The position numbers were made by a program, and so were the translations under genes. From Imbricaverruca yamaguchii (lineage: Eukaryota; Arthropoda; Thecostraca; Neoverrucidae), in the NCBI GenBank assembly GCA_034440575.1, contig JAOTOL010001643.1:2731001-2795000 (forward strand): a DNA stretch of 64,000 nucleotides. The letters are read 5' to 3'. Of the stretch, positions 11,701 through 22,810 are shown in pieces; within the stretch, counting starts at the first letter, position 1; each line of letters starts with the position of its first letter. A model generated the notes under the pieces. That model made no database searches. It saw only the letters and a program-made list of their open reading frames with translations, and had not been told where the DNA came from.

Positions 11701-13335
11701 GCGAAAATATGCAACCAGGAAACATTTGTATATTTCACCATAACCCTATAATGGGGAAGCCATGGCAGCGATGACCAAAGGTCAATGCTACGAACAAAAC
11801 CCGATATACCTATTCAGTGTAAAATAATTGACGATATGACCTGGAAATTCACAGTTAATGGAATTGTGCTATTTCATCCTTCTCTTAGGTTTTTACGAGT
11901 TTGCCACATGATGTATGGGCAGTCATCATGCACACGACTGCGAAATACTGTAAAATGCATCTGACTGAAGTGAATGTCATTCCTCCTTTTTAATCCTTAA
12001 GTGGCGATCCTTTATTTTCTTCCAATCTTTCACTATTCCGAAGCAACTTCTTCTTTCATCCACACAGTTAATGGTGAAGTAATTTTAGGACACTGTACCT
12101 ATTATGGTCCCTGATGAGATCATGACATGTTATAAGTTTGAAATCAATCGCCCAATTATTGTGGAAGTTATGCCAACTAGAACTCCGAGTGTAGTCGGGT
12201 CACTTCGCCTGACCTGGTGACCTGACCTGAGATGACCCAGGATTAAAAATGTATGAGGATATGCGGAAAAGACCAATGAACAGCTATGCGAGGTTTGTCC
12301 TTGCTAACCCTATTAGTTTGGCGGCAAATGAGGAAAAACCGGAGGGGGTGCAGATATCTGCCCCCCCCCCGGACGTGCGCGGGTTAATACAGAGGTTCTC
12401 AGCTGAGGGAACTCAGAGGAAGGAACATATGCTGGATGTAACGTTTCTACAGAAAGCGGTATACATGCTTTTTTGGCGAAGATGGAAGCTTCCGCAAAGG
12501 TTCACGGGTCGCTGCTTTGACATGCAATGTTAATTTACTGAACGACTGACCAGCAAGCCCTCGACAGAATAGGTGTGGTTAGTAGTGGACACACACCATC
12601 GACAGCAGCAGGATCGGCAAACTGAGTTCAGTAAATGAGAAGTGCAAAAGCGCAAATGTACGTAAGCGCAAATGTACGTATTTGCTGTACAATGTACATT
12701 TGCTTAAGTATATTTGCTTAAGTATATTTGCTTACGTACATTTGCTTACGTACATTTGCTTACGTAGATCTACCATACGTACATTTGTCCTAGAATCTCA
12801 CTGCTATATTCAATACATGGCTAATTCATCAGGTACATACCTTATTCATTCAGTTGTCAGGCTACAGAGATAGGGGACACTATCGGATGCAGACTAAGGG
12901 GTATGTGACAACTGAGCATATTTACCCTGATTCATAAGTGGCATATCAGCACGAGAATGGAGCAGGTATCAATTAAGTCGATTCCAGTGGTGCGCCTGTC
13001 TGCAAATTACCTGTCTACTTATGCTCACAGCAATACGTCGCACCTGCGGGACGCGCAACACTGACCCGGGGGTGCACGTTGATCATCTCGAGGAGGGCAC
13101 GGGTGCCACCCTTGCGCACGCCGATGATGATGGCGGCGGGCAGGCGGCGCTGCGTGTGCGGCAGTCGCGCGGGCGCCGCGCCGCTCGTGCACACCGCCGA
13201 CCCCGGCGCCGAGAAGCACAGCCGGTAGAAGAGCAGCGTGAAGACGACCAGCAGCATCGGCAGCAGGAGGGCCAGGCGGCGCCGCCAGCCGGCCGCGGCG
13301 CAGTCCACGCAGCCGCACCAGCCGCTCGGCCACAT
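5162..13335 (-). CDS. HS3ST5: Heparan sulfate glucosamine 3-O-sulfotransferase, HS3ST5/HS3ST1-like (whole gene)
   Basis: The enzyme transfers sulfate from PAPS to the 3-OH of glucosamine in heparan sulfate, in the Golgi. Joining exons 13335-13066, 10979-10821 and 5701-5162 (all introns phase 0) gives 322 aa, a normal length for the family. Residues 1-20 are a short cytosolic tail ending WRRR and 21-36 a hydrophobic signal anchor (type II topology). IIIGVRKGGTRALLEM (69-84) is the 5'-PSB loop. REVHFFD (96-102) carries the catalytic Glu. EKSPSYF follows, then VVREPVTRLISDYTQ (156-170) with the 3'-phosphate Arg and Ser. The C-terminal part has GDRLITDPLPEL, NAT, FYC...KCLAASKGRKHP (the two family cysteines) and NFSWP. 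EWYRKRMPFS and EKSPSYF favour HS3ST5 over HS3ST1. Subtype and orthology are inferred; family membership is secure. The 5' end abuts a 41-bp minisatellite. Confidence 0.93.
5702..6860 (-). other. HS3ST intron 2, exon-proximal part with 25-27 bp degenerate repeats
   Basis: Units of the form GATTACAACACAGCGCCGAC recur at about 5848 and then five to six times between 5966 and 6125, with changes such as CAGAGCCGACAAGCACA. The unit drifts in length (about 25-40 bp). The remaining sequence shows no exon or known element. Confidence 0.6.
6861..8650 (-). other. HS3ST intron 2, GC-rich middle part
   Basis: The GC-rich block 6860-7830 holds several overlapping open frames on both strands, but none has domain character or matched splice sites. 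A copy of the GGGCGC short repeat sits at 7885-7948 (GATTGGAGTTTAGGGGCGCG ... TTTGCACCCA). A GACGGACAGACAGACAGAC tract lies near 8218-8236. Confidence 0.4.
8651..8712 (+). repeat. GGGCGC short interspersed repeat, fuller copy
   Basis: GTTAGTTAGTTATTGGGGTT leads into TAGGGGCGCTTCAACTACAT and ends GCGTAGCGCCCGC. The GGGCGC and GCGCCC blocks are inverted relative to each other, and CTACAT can pair weakly with the following arm. It lies inside HS3ST intron 2. Confidence 0.65.
9101..9178. repeat. Near-perfect palindrome (cruciform-forming)
   Basis: The left arm 9101-9137 (begins TCCCATGTTTCCGCAAACTT) is the reverse complement of the right arm 9142-9178 with only a few mismatches and a loop of about 4 nt. 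It lies in HS3ST intron 2. Confidence 0.9.
9259..9416. repeat. Foldback element with about 45-bp inverted arms
   Basis: The left arm starts at 9259 (TTGGAAGCACGGTGGTGCGA, CAGTATGCGGC) and is matched in reverse complement by 9369-9415 (GCCGCATACTGTCACACCAC, CGTGCTTCCAA). The loop contains a second hairpin built from CCCCCTCCCTC and GAGGGAGGGGG. It is compatible with a small MITE; target duplications are not evident. Confidence 0.85.
9929..9991. repeat. Three copies of a CGATATTAGCCTT motif
   Basis: CGATATTAGCCTTTGC occurs at 9930, again after GCTCTGC, and a third time before CCTCC, with 7-10 bp spacers. It is a small local repeat in intron 2. Confidence 0.75.
10821..10979 (-). CDS. HS3ST5: HS3ST coding exon 2 (catalytic Glu segment)
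   Basis: It codes residues 91-143 (159 nt, phase 0 at both ends). The acceptor is TATCCGCAG before ATCATGCGG; the donor is CGG followed by GTCAGT, the same sequence as after exon 1. It contains REVHFFDRDDNY with the catalytic Glu and nearby His/Asp, LEWYRKRMPFS, and EKSPSYF. Confidence 0.92.
10980..11116 (-). other. HS3ST intron 1, exon 2-proximal part
   Basis: Short intronic stretch between exon 2 and the TTAA-family element. No other feature is visible. Confidence 0.5.
11117..12387. mobile_element. TTAA-flanked non-autonomous DNA element in HS3ST intron 1
   Basis: The right end reads (reverse strand) TTAACCCGCGCACGTCCGG, then a G run and CAGATATCTGC. The left end reads AACTTCGCATGTCCGG, then a G run and CAGATGTCTGCC. 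These form imperfect terminal inverted repeats that include an internal palindrome. The interior is AT-richer, full of AGGTCA-type half sites, and has no transposase frame. A segment at 11818-12100 recurs at 29757-30020. TTAA at the right edge suggests a piggyBac-type target site. The left edge has drifted to CCAA, so the copy is old. Confidence 0.6.
12640..12785. repeat. TACGTA/ATTTGC palindromic array, short copy
   Basis: GCGCAAATGTACGTA units run forward (about 12650-12685) and then flip to TACATTTGCTTACG and TATATTTGCTTAAG units (about 12700-12765). This makes an inverted array that could fold on itself. The unit family is the same as at 35941-36800. Confidence 0.8.
13066..13335 (-). CDS. 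HS3ST5: HS3ST coding exon 1 (signal anchor and PAPS loop)
   Basis: It codes residues 1-90. The ATG at 13335-13333 is chosen because it places a short cytosolic tail and the basic WRRR directly before the hydrophobic anchor. The frame stays open upstream into the minisatellite, but that translation is repeat artefact. The exon ends ..NVHPR at CGG, followed by donor GTCAGT. The ending lines up without a gap against the family alignment when joined to exon 2. It is strongly GC-rich. Confidence 0.9.
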
Positions 13336-13383
13336 GGACACGTCGCATCTGAGGTCGTGCCACCAGTCGCCAGCTGACCCGGT

Positions 13384-16300
13384 CACGCGCGCTGCCGCAA
13401 CACACATACACACCACACCGACCGTCAGCCCGCTGCCGGAGCACACATACACACACCACCGGCCGTCAGCCCGCTGCCAGAGCACACATACACACACCAC
13501 CGGCCGTCAGCCCGCTGCCGGAGCACATATACACACCACCGGCCGTCAGTCCGCTGCCGGAGCACACATACACACACCACCGGCCGTCAGCCCGCTGCCG
13601 GAGCACACATACACACACCACCGGCCGTCAGCCCGCTGCCGGAGCACACATACACACACCACCGGCCGTCAGCCCGCTGCCGGAGCACACATACACACAC
13701 CACCGGCCGTCAGCCCGCTGCCGGAGCACACATACACACACCACCGGCCGTCAGCCCGCTGCCGGAGCACACATACACACACCACCGGCCGTCAGTCCGC
13801 TGCCGGAGCACACATACACACACCACCGGCCGTCAGCCCGCTGCCGGAGCACACATACACACACCACCGGCCGTCAGCCCGCTGCCGGAGCACACATACA
13901 CACCACCGGCCGTCAGCCCGCTGCCAGAGCACACATACACACACCACCGGCCGTCAGTCCGCTGCCGAGCACACATACACACACCACACCGGCCGTCAGC
14001 CCGCTGCCGGAGCACACATACACACACCACCGGCCGTCAGCCCGCTGCCGGAGCACACATACACACACCACCGGCCGTCAGCCCGCTGCCAGAGCACACA
14101 TAACACCCCTAACACACCACCGGCCGTCAGCCCGCTGCCGGAGCACACATACACACACCACCGGCCGTCAGCCCGCTGCCGAGCACACAACACACACCAG
14201 CCGTCAGTCCGCTGCCGAGACACATACACACACCACCGGCCGTCAGTCCGCTGCCGGAGCACACATACACACACCACCGGCCGTCAGCCCGCTGCCGGAG
14301 CACACATACACACACCACCGGCCGTCAGCCCGCTGCCGGAGCAACATACACACACCACCGGCCGTCAGCCCGCTGCCGGAGCACACATACACACACCACC
14401 GGCCGTCAGCCCGCGCCACGTGTGCCACAACACACCACCGGCCGTCAGCCCGCTGCCGGAGCACACATACACACACCACCGGCCGTCAGTCCGCTGCCGG
14501 AGCACACATACACACACCACCGGCCGTCAGCCCGCTGCCGGAGCACACATACCCCCACGGCCGTCTGCGACCGCCTGCCGGGACACATACACACACCACC
14601 GGCCGTCAGCCCGCTGCCGGAGACACATACACACACCACCGGCCGTCAGCCCGCTGCCGGAGCACACACACACACACCACCGGCCGTCAGTCCGCTGCCG
14701 GAGCACACATACACACACCACCGCCTCGCCCTGCCGAGCACACATACACACACACCGGCCGTCAGTCCGCTGCCGGAGCACACATACACACACCACCGGC
14801 CGTCAGCCCGCTGCCAGAGCACACATACACACACACACCACCGGCCGTCAGTCCGCTGCCGGAGCACACATACACACACCACCGGCCGTCAGCCCGCTGC
14901 CGGAGCACACATACACACACCACCGGCCGTCAGCCCGCTGCCGGAGCACACATACACACACCACCGGCCGTCAGCCCGCTGCCGGAGCACACATACACAC
15001 ACCACCGGCCGTCAGCCCGCTGCCGGAGCACACATACACACACCACCGGCCGTCAGCCCGCTGCCGGAGCACACATACACACACCACCGGCCGTCAGCCC
15101 GCTGCCGGAGCACACATACACACACCACCGGCCGTCAGTCCGCTGCCGGAGCACACATACACACACCACCGGCCGTCAGCCCGCTGCCGGAGCACACATA
15201 CACACACCACCGGCCGTCAGCCCGCTGCCGGAGCACACATACACACACCACCGGCCGTCAGCCCGCTGCCGGAGCACACATACACACACCACCGGCCGTC
15301 AGCCCGCTGCCGGAGCACACATACACACACCACCGGCCGTCAGCCCGCTGCCGGAGCACACATACACACACCACCGGCCGTCAGCCCGCTGCCGGAGCAC
15401 ACATACACACACCACCGGCCGTCAGCCCGCTGCCGGAGCACACATACACACACCACCGGCCGTCAGCCCGCTGCCGGAGCACACATACACACACCACCGG
15501 CCGTCAGCCCGCTGCCGGAGCACACATACACACACCACCGGCCGTCAGCCCGCTGCCGGAGCACACATACACACACCACCGGCCGTCAGCCCGCTGCCGG
15601 AGCACACATACACACACCACCGGCCGTCAGCCCGCTGCCGGAGCACACATACACACACCACCGGCCGTCAGTCCGCTGCCGGAGCACACATACACACACA
15701 CCACCGGCCGTCAGCCCGCTGCCGGAGCACACATACACACACCACCGGCCGTCAGCCCGCTGCCGGAGCACACATACACACACCACCGGCCGTCAGCCCG
15801 CTGCCGGAGCACACATACACACACCACCGGCCGTCAGCCCGCTGCCGGAGCACACATACACACACCAGCCGTCAGCCCGCTGCCGGAGCACACATACACA
15901 CACCACCGGCCGTCAGCCCGCTGCCGGAGCACACATACACACACCACCGGCCGTCAGCCCGCTGCCGGAGCACACATACACACACACCACCGGCCGTCAG
16001 CCCGCTGCCGGAGCACACATACACACACCACCGGCCGTCAGCCCGCTGCCGGAGCACACATACACACACCACCGGCCGTCAGCCCGCTGCCGGAGCACAC
16101 ATACACACACCACCGGCCGTCAGCCCGCTGCCGGAGCACACATACACACACCACCGGCCGTCAGCCCGCTGCCGGAGCACACATACACACACCACCGGCC
16201 GTCAGTCCGCTGCCGGAGACACACATACACACACCACCGGCCGTCAGCCCGCTGCCGGAGCACACATACACACACCACCGGCCGTCAGTCCGCTGCCGGA

Positions 16301-19140
16301 GCACACATACACACACCACCGGCCGTCAGCCCGCTGCCGGAGCACACATACACACACCACCGGCCGTCAGCCCGCTGCCGGAGCACACATACACACACCA
16401 CCGGCCGTCAGCCCGCTGCCGGAGCACACATACACACACCACCGGCCGTCAGCCCGCTGCCGGAGCACACATACACACACCACCGGCCGTCAGCCCGCTG
16501 CCGGAGCACACATACACACACCACCGGCCGTCAGTCCGCTGCCGGAGCACACATACACACACACCACCGGCCGTCAGCCCGCTGCCGGAGCACACATACA
16601 CACACCACCGGCCGTCAGTCCGCTGCCGGAGCACACATACACACACACACCACCGGCCGTCAGCCCGCTGCCGGAGCACACATACACACACCACCGGCCG
16701 TCAGCCCGCTGCCGGAGCACACATACACACACCACCGGCCGTCAGCCCGCTGCCGGAGCACACATACACACACCACCGGCCGTCAGCCCGCTGCCGGAGC
16801 ACACATACACACACCACCGGCCGTCAGCCCGCTGCCGGAGCACACATACACACACCACCGGCCGTCAGCCCGCTGCCGGAGCACACATACACACACCACC
16901 GGCCGTCAGCCCGCTGCCGGAGCACACATACACACACCACCGGCCGTCAGTCCGCTGCCGGAGCACACATACACACACCACCGGCCGTCAGCCCGCTGCC
17001 GGAGCACACATACACACCACCGGCCGTCAGTCCGCTGCCGGAGCACACATACACACACCACCGGCCGTCAGCCCGCTGCCGGAGCACACATACACACACC
17101 ACCGGCCGTCAGTCCGCTGCCGGAGCACACATACACACACCACCCAGCCGTCAGCCCGCTGCCGGAGCACACATACACACACCACCGGCCGTCAGCCCGC
17201 TGCCGGAGCACACATACACACACCACCGGCCGTCAGCCCGCTGCCGGAGCACACATACACACACCACCGGCCGTCAGCCCGCTGCCGGAGCACACACACA
17301 CACACCACCGGCCGTCAGCCCGCTGCCGGAGCACACATACACACACCACCGGCCGTCAGCCCGCTGCCGGAGCACACATACACACACCACCGGCCGTCAG
17401 CCCGCTGCCGGAGCACACATACACACACCACCGGCCGTCAGCCCGCTGCCGGAGCACACATACACACACCACCGGCCGTCAGCCCGCTGCCGGAGCACAC
17501 ATACACACACCACCGGCCGTCAGCCCGCTGCCGGAGCACACATACACACACCACCGGCCGTCAGCCCGCTGCCGGAGCACACATACACACACCACCGGCC
17601 GTCAGCCCGCTGCCGGAGCACACATACACACACCACCGGCCGTCAGCCCGCTGCCGGAGCACACATACACACACCACCGGCCGTCAGCCCGCTGCCGGAG
17701 CACACATACACACACCACCGGCCGTCAGCCCGCTGCCGGAGCACACACACACACACACCACCGGCCGTCAGCCCGCTGCCGGAGCACACATACACACACC
17801 ACCGGCCGTCAGTCCGCTGCCGGAGCATAACACACACCACCGGCCGTCAGCCCGCTGCCGGAGCACACACACACACCACCCCTCCATACACACACCACCG
17901 GCCGTCAGCCCGCTGCCGGAGCACACATACACACACCACCGGCCGTCAGTCCGCTGCCGGAGCACATACACACACACCACCGGCCGTCAGCCCGCTGCCG
18001 GAGCACACATACACACACCACCGGCCGTCAGCCCGCTGCCCCGGAGCACACATACACACACCACCGGCCGTCAGCCCGCTGCCGGAGCACACATACACAC
18101 ACCACCGGCCGTCAGTCCGCTGCCGGAGCACACATACACACACCACCGGCCGTCAGTCCGCTGCCGGAGCACATATACACACCACCGGCCGTCAGCCCGC
18201 TGCCGGAGCACACATACACACACCACCGGCCGTCAGCCCGCTGCCGGAGCACACATACACACACCACCGGCCGTCAGCCCGCTGCCGGAGCACACATACA
18301 CACACCACCGGCCGTCAGCCCGCTGCCGGAGCACACATACACACACCACCGGCCGTCAGCCCGCTGCCGGAGCACACATACACACACACCACCGGCCGTC
18401 AGCCCGCTGCCGGAGCACACATACACACACCACCGGCCGTCAGCCCGCTGCCGGAGCACACATACACACACCACCGGCCGTCAGTCCGCTGCCGGAGCAC
18501 ACATACACACACCACCGGCCGTCAGCCCGCTGCCGGAGCACACACACACACCACACCGGCCGTCAGCCCGCTGCCGGAGCACACACACATACACACACCA
18601 CCGGCCGTCAGCCCGCTGCCGGAGCACACATAAACACCGGCCGTCAGCCCGCTGCCGGAGCACACATACACACACCACGGCCTCAGCCCGCTGCCGACCA
18701 CCGGCCGTCAGCCCGCTGCCAGAGCACACATACACACACCACCGGCCGTCAGCCCGCTGCCGGAGCACACATACACACACCACCGGCCGTCAGCCCGCTG
18801 CCAGAGCACACATACACACACCACCGGCCGTCAGCCCGCTGCCGGAGCACACATACACACACCACCGGCCGTCAGCCCGCTGCCAGAGCACACATACACA
18901 CACACACTACCGGCCGTCAGCCCGCTCCGGAGCATACACACACACACTACCGGCCGTCAGTCCGCTGCCGGAGCACACATACACACACCACCGGCCGTCA
19001 GCCCGCTGCCGGAGCACACATACACACGCAACCGGCCGTCAGTCCGCACTTCGGACCGGGCGCGTGCCGCGTCACCAGTCGCCAGCTGACCCGGTCACGC
19101 CCGCTGCCGGAACACACATACACACCACACTGGCCGTCAG
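13384..19140. repeat. Giant 41-bp minisatellite, about 140 copies
   Basis: The unit is a CA-rich half (ACACATACACACACCACC) plus a GC-rich half (GGCCGTCAGCCCGCTGCCGG, AGC), with an exact 41-bp period over most of the span. A recurrent variant has GTCAGTCCG for GTCAGCCCG. Central units (about 14840-17800) are very uniform; both edges are degenerate, with truncated or scrambled units. Each unit carries four CpGs. The plus-strand unit has no stop codon in any phase, so frames of well over 1000 codons are forced and do not indicate protein. It begins about 50 bp beyond the HS3ST start codon, so the gene's 5' UTR or promoter must lie in or beyond it. Confidence 0.97.
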
Positions 19141-19198
19141 CTCGCACTTCGGACCGGGCGCGTGCCGCGCCACCCGAGTTGGTAGCGTAATATCGTCC

Positions 19199-19745
19199 TA
19201 GACATAAAGACATAAAGACATAAAGACATAAAAGATTAGTGCAACTATGAGCCACAAGGGCCCTTCTTGGTTGCACTCTGTACAATGAACCAGTTGCCCA
19301 CCAAAACTGTCAATCAGCCCTCCCTGTAATACTGAAAAGCAAGCCCTATATTCTTATAATGATTGTCTATGCTGTTTTTAAAGATGTTCAATGTGCTGCT
19401 ACTGACGATGTTTTCTGGCAGCTGGTTCCAGTGTTCCACTACCCTGTTGGTGAAGAAAGTTTGCCTTAACCTTGTTCTGCTGTGTTTAACTTTAATTTTG
19501 AATTTATGACCTCTAATTGCATCATTTCTGTTAAATTCAAACATTTCCCCAAGGTATCCCCTCTCCAGACCATTGACAAATTTAAAGACCTCGATGAGAT
19601 CTCCTCTCAGCCTTCTATATCTAAGTGAAAACATATTCAATTTCTTCAATCTTTCCTCATATGCCAGGTTGCTTATGCCATTAACCATTTTTATAGCCCT
19701 CTTTTGTACTCTCTCCAAAAGCCAACAATCTTTTTCATAGCTGCT
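19199..19745 (-). mobile_element. CR1-like LINE fragment, 3' end (copy 1)
   Basis: Read on the minus strand, a frame from about 19740 to 19314 encodes the C-terminal tail of a non-LTR reverse transcriptase ORF: SYEKDCWLLERVQKRAIKMV, LAYEERLKKLNMFSLRYRRL, RGDLIEVFKFVNG and VVEHWNQLPENIV, which are hallmark motifs of CR1-type elements. The 3' UTR ends in about four ATGTCTTT octamers (19199-19230), a CR1-style microsatellite tail. It is 5'-truncated. The same family lies at 47364-48092. Confidence 0.88.
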
Positions 19746-20659
19746 GCTCCTGCTGCCGCTCAGAGGGACAAATGGGAACTGTTATAGTAATGAAGAGCGA
19801 AACTGGCACCAACTACAGCCATACTTCGGTAGTTACTTCGTGATTACCTCTCGACCAGGTTCATTGTGCTGACATGAAGTCAGCTTGGTCATGCAGATGT
19901 CTAAAACTGGTTTTAATTGGTTAACACCAGTCTGAACCGGCCAAAACTTGGAACTGCCGCTTGAAGCTTCAACATTTCATATCAAGAATCACACGTTAAA
20001 GGTTGCTACACTTCTCGCTACAAAGAAGAAAACATTAAACGTACCATAGCATCTTAAAATATGTTTCGTATCATATTAATACACAAACCAGTAAGGTAGT
20101 CGCCAAATGTGTGATTGCAGGTGGGTGGAAATGGGTGGAAATGTGGGTATTCCTCTTAAGATAGTGACATGTCTAAAATGAGCATAGTAGGCATATGAAG
20201 TGTGAGCTAATGAAAGGTGGAAACCAAGACCCAACCGCTGGTGATGCCTGTCGGTAGCAGAACTTGTTCATGCCCGCATAATGTACTTTTGGGTTGAATT
20301 TTGAATGGCCATTTCATAGTAACCCTTTTTTGATCATAGAGCACATTTTGACAGAGTGCCCAAAGAATGATGGCAAAGCTTATTTTAAGGGCCAATCTGT
20401 GAGTTAGTTATTAGGGCTTTAGGGAGGATCAACTACATTGCTCATGTAGCGCCCATGGGGCCCATGCTGCCCATGTTTAGGTGGTGGTACATACGAATTT
20501 AAGGGTCTGCATGAGGCAGTTTTTTAAATTCCTTGCAGTTAATGTCAGGTGCATGTCACATGTTAATTAGCCAGATTTGGGTAGCCAGGAGTCCAAACCA
20601 CCCTTATTCTGCTACAAATGTTCTGCACTGCGCATGTGGGTACTAAACATGCGCCTCTC
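19746..20659. other. Unassigned non-coding DNA with one short repeat
   Basis: A GGGCGC-family copy lies at 20400-20465 (GTTAGTTATTAGGGCTTTAG ... CTACATTGCTCATGTAGCGCCCA-type hairpin). Nothing else is recognisable. Confidence 0.45.
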
Positions 20660-21825
20660 AATCCATCAAATTTACTGACATCTCCCAAGTTGTCAAATGT
20701 ATCACCTTACATCTAAAAAATGCAAGAAACAGCTAGCCCCCATCCTCTTCACCCAGACACATGAATGATTGCAGCACAAATCTTGGTCGTGCCGGATTTG
20801 CGCCACACAACTGTAAACATTTAAATGGTCACCAGCCACAGAATGAAGTATAGATACCAAGTGTATTGCACGCAACATAACAACCCAGTTATATAAACGC
20901 CAAAAACAACGGAGCGGCTCGACGCGATACGATTCAACACCAAGCGCGCTTAACGCGAGGATAATTGCAGCACATAATGTACAATGTATGTGATATTTGT
21001 CGGGCACATCAGATAAATATTCTTATGTGGCATCCTGACTCAATCTGGGCGCTAAATGATCAAACCTGGCCGATGCGCCATGAAACTCAAATAACCAACT
21101 AACCTGACGCCATCTACTCCAAGTACATCGCATTCACGCCGCCAAATAGGGCTCCGGCTAAGCTCAAACAGTTTGAAAACTAATTGGATCTAGCATACTC
21201 CCATAGCCTTAATGGCCAAGGGTGTAAAGCCTCTTCTTCACAGGGCTTACCTTATGACACCAAATATATGTGAAGTTCCACTCCCAGGTGTATACAGCAT
21301 CTGTCAATGGAACATGCATATATGAAAGAGATAGTATTACAGTATTATATAATTTGTCAAATCGATGCAAGACTATAGCCAGGGTCATGAGAAACAGGGT
21401 TGGAAAAGTATCTGTTCTGAAACTCCAGAAAATCATCTCAAACCTATCTGACATAGATAGAACATAAAAGCACTGGAACACTAAAGCCAACTAATAACTG
21501 TCCTTGATCAAGAACATGACAATGACCCAGACAGCACCTGTAATACATAGCCATGCTGCATGACATTAGTGACATCTCCAACAGTCTCATCTTGGGAAGA
21601 ACAAGGGCAATTCTATCCCGTTCTTTCAATTGAATGTTCTCGATCTGATCTTTAATTAAAGAAGCATCTTACGGAAATATATTCTGACACGATTCGTTCT
21701 GGTGATGCTACCTAATAAATATGTGAATGTTGTATGCTTGATCTTTAAGTGGTGCATGCAGCTACCTGGAAATGACGTAAGTAAAAGTACATTAGGACAT
21801 GAAAGTTAAACATGTCTTAGTTCAG

Positions 21826-22810
21826 TTAACCCGACCTGTTTCGGGGAAGGTCACTTACTGCTCCCTAAAGTGCTCCGCGGATAGGTAAGGAACGGTGCGC
21901 GGCAGCACGCCGAAATTTAGCGTACCTCTTCCCACATCAATCTGACCTGTGTGAATTCCCCAGGTCGGGTTATCTACGGTCACCGAGTCATTCAAGATCA
22001 AGGAAGATCCCCTCCTAAAGTTCAACCAATGGTCCTGCTTTAACAAATACAAATATATGAATGCAACGTTCAGGATTTGCTTACCATTAAGCATGAAACA
22101 AAACGCACTGGAGGAATGTTTTTTGTTTGTTTTCATTTTTGATATTTTAAAACATATTTGCCCATGAAGGCAATACTATAATATTCTGGCTGAGGTAAGC
22201 ACCTTGATGAGGGAAAATTGACATAAAAACGTTTCCCACTGCACTCTACAAATTATTAAAAAATAAAGAAACAAACAATTTTTTAAAAATAATTTCCAGA
22301 AATTTCAAATTGTGATTCTTTTTCTGTCAACAAACATTTTAGGCCTTGGTAGATTTTGCCTAACTTTCCTGATTACTCCACAAATAAATGAAAAAAACGT
22401 TTCCCATTGCACTCTATGAATTATAAAGAAAAACAAGAAATAAACTATAAAATTTCCCAAAATTTCAAATTGCAATTTTGTGTCAACAATAATTTTTGGC
22501 CCTGGCTGATTTTGCCTTACTTTCCTCATTACCCTCCCCCCCCAAAAAAAAACAAGTTAAGAATCTACCATAAAATGCACACCCTGGAGCCAAAAACAAA
22601 TCAGTCATGATCCCACAAGCCCCATAGTGATGTCACTTTTTGAACCGAGAAAATTTGGGGTTGGTTTCGGGCCACACTTGCGGAGCATTCTGCAGTGACA
22701 CCACTTTCGTTTTCCTGCAACGTTTAGTCTGAATTTCAGTGGGCTTACAACGACGACCCCCCCCCCCCCCAAAGACTGGGTGCGAGGATCTAACCAGGAA
22801 GATAGGTTAA
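21826..22810. mobile_element. TTAA-flanked element, family B (unit 1)
   Basis: It begins TTAACCCGACCTGTTTCGGG and ends GGAAGATAGGTTAA, so TTAA borders both sides. A diverged homologue lies at about 53960-54731, with shared blocks such as the CTTCCCAC(A/G)TCAAT region, the TGCTTTAAC region and the final GGTTAA. There is no transposase frame. The TTAA target and CCC start suggest a piggyBac-like non-autonomous element; this is inference. Confidence 0.55.

Noticed and set aside
13238..18633. Two overlapping plus-strand open frames of about 1530 and 1403 codons
   Set aside because: They are forced by the stop-free 41-bp minisatellite unit, lie in different frames of the same repeat, and run antisense to the real HS3ST exon. 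There is no domain or gene structure.
13384..19140. Possible CRISPR array
   Set aside because: The whole 41-bp unit is repeated with no variable spacers, and the context is a eukaryotic gene.
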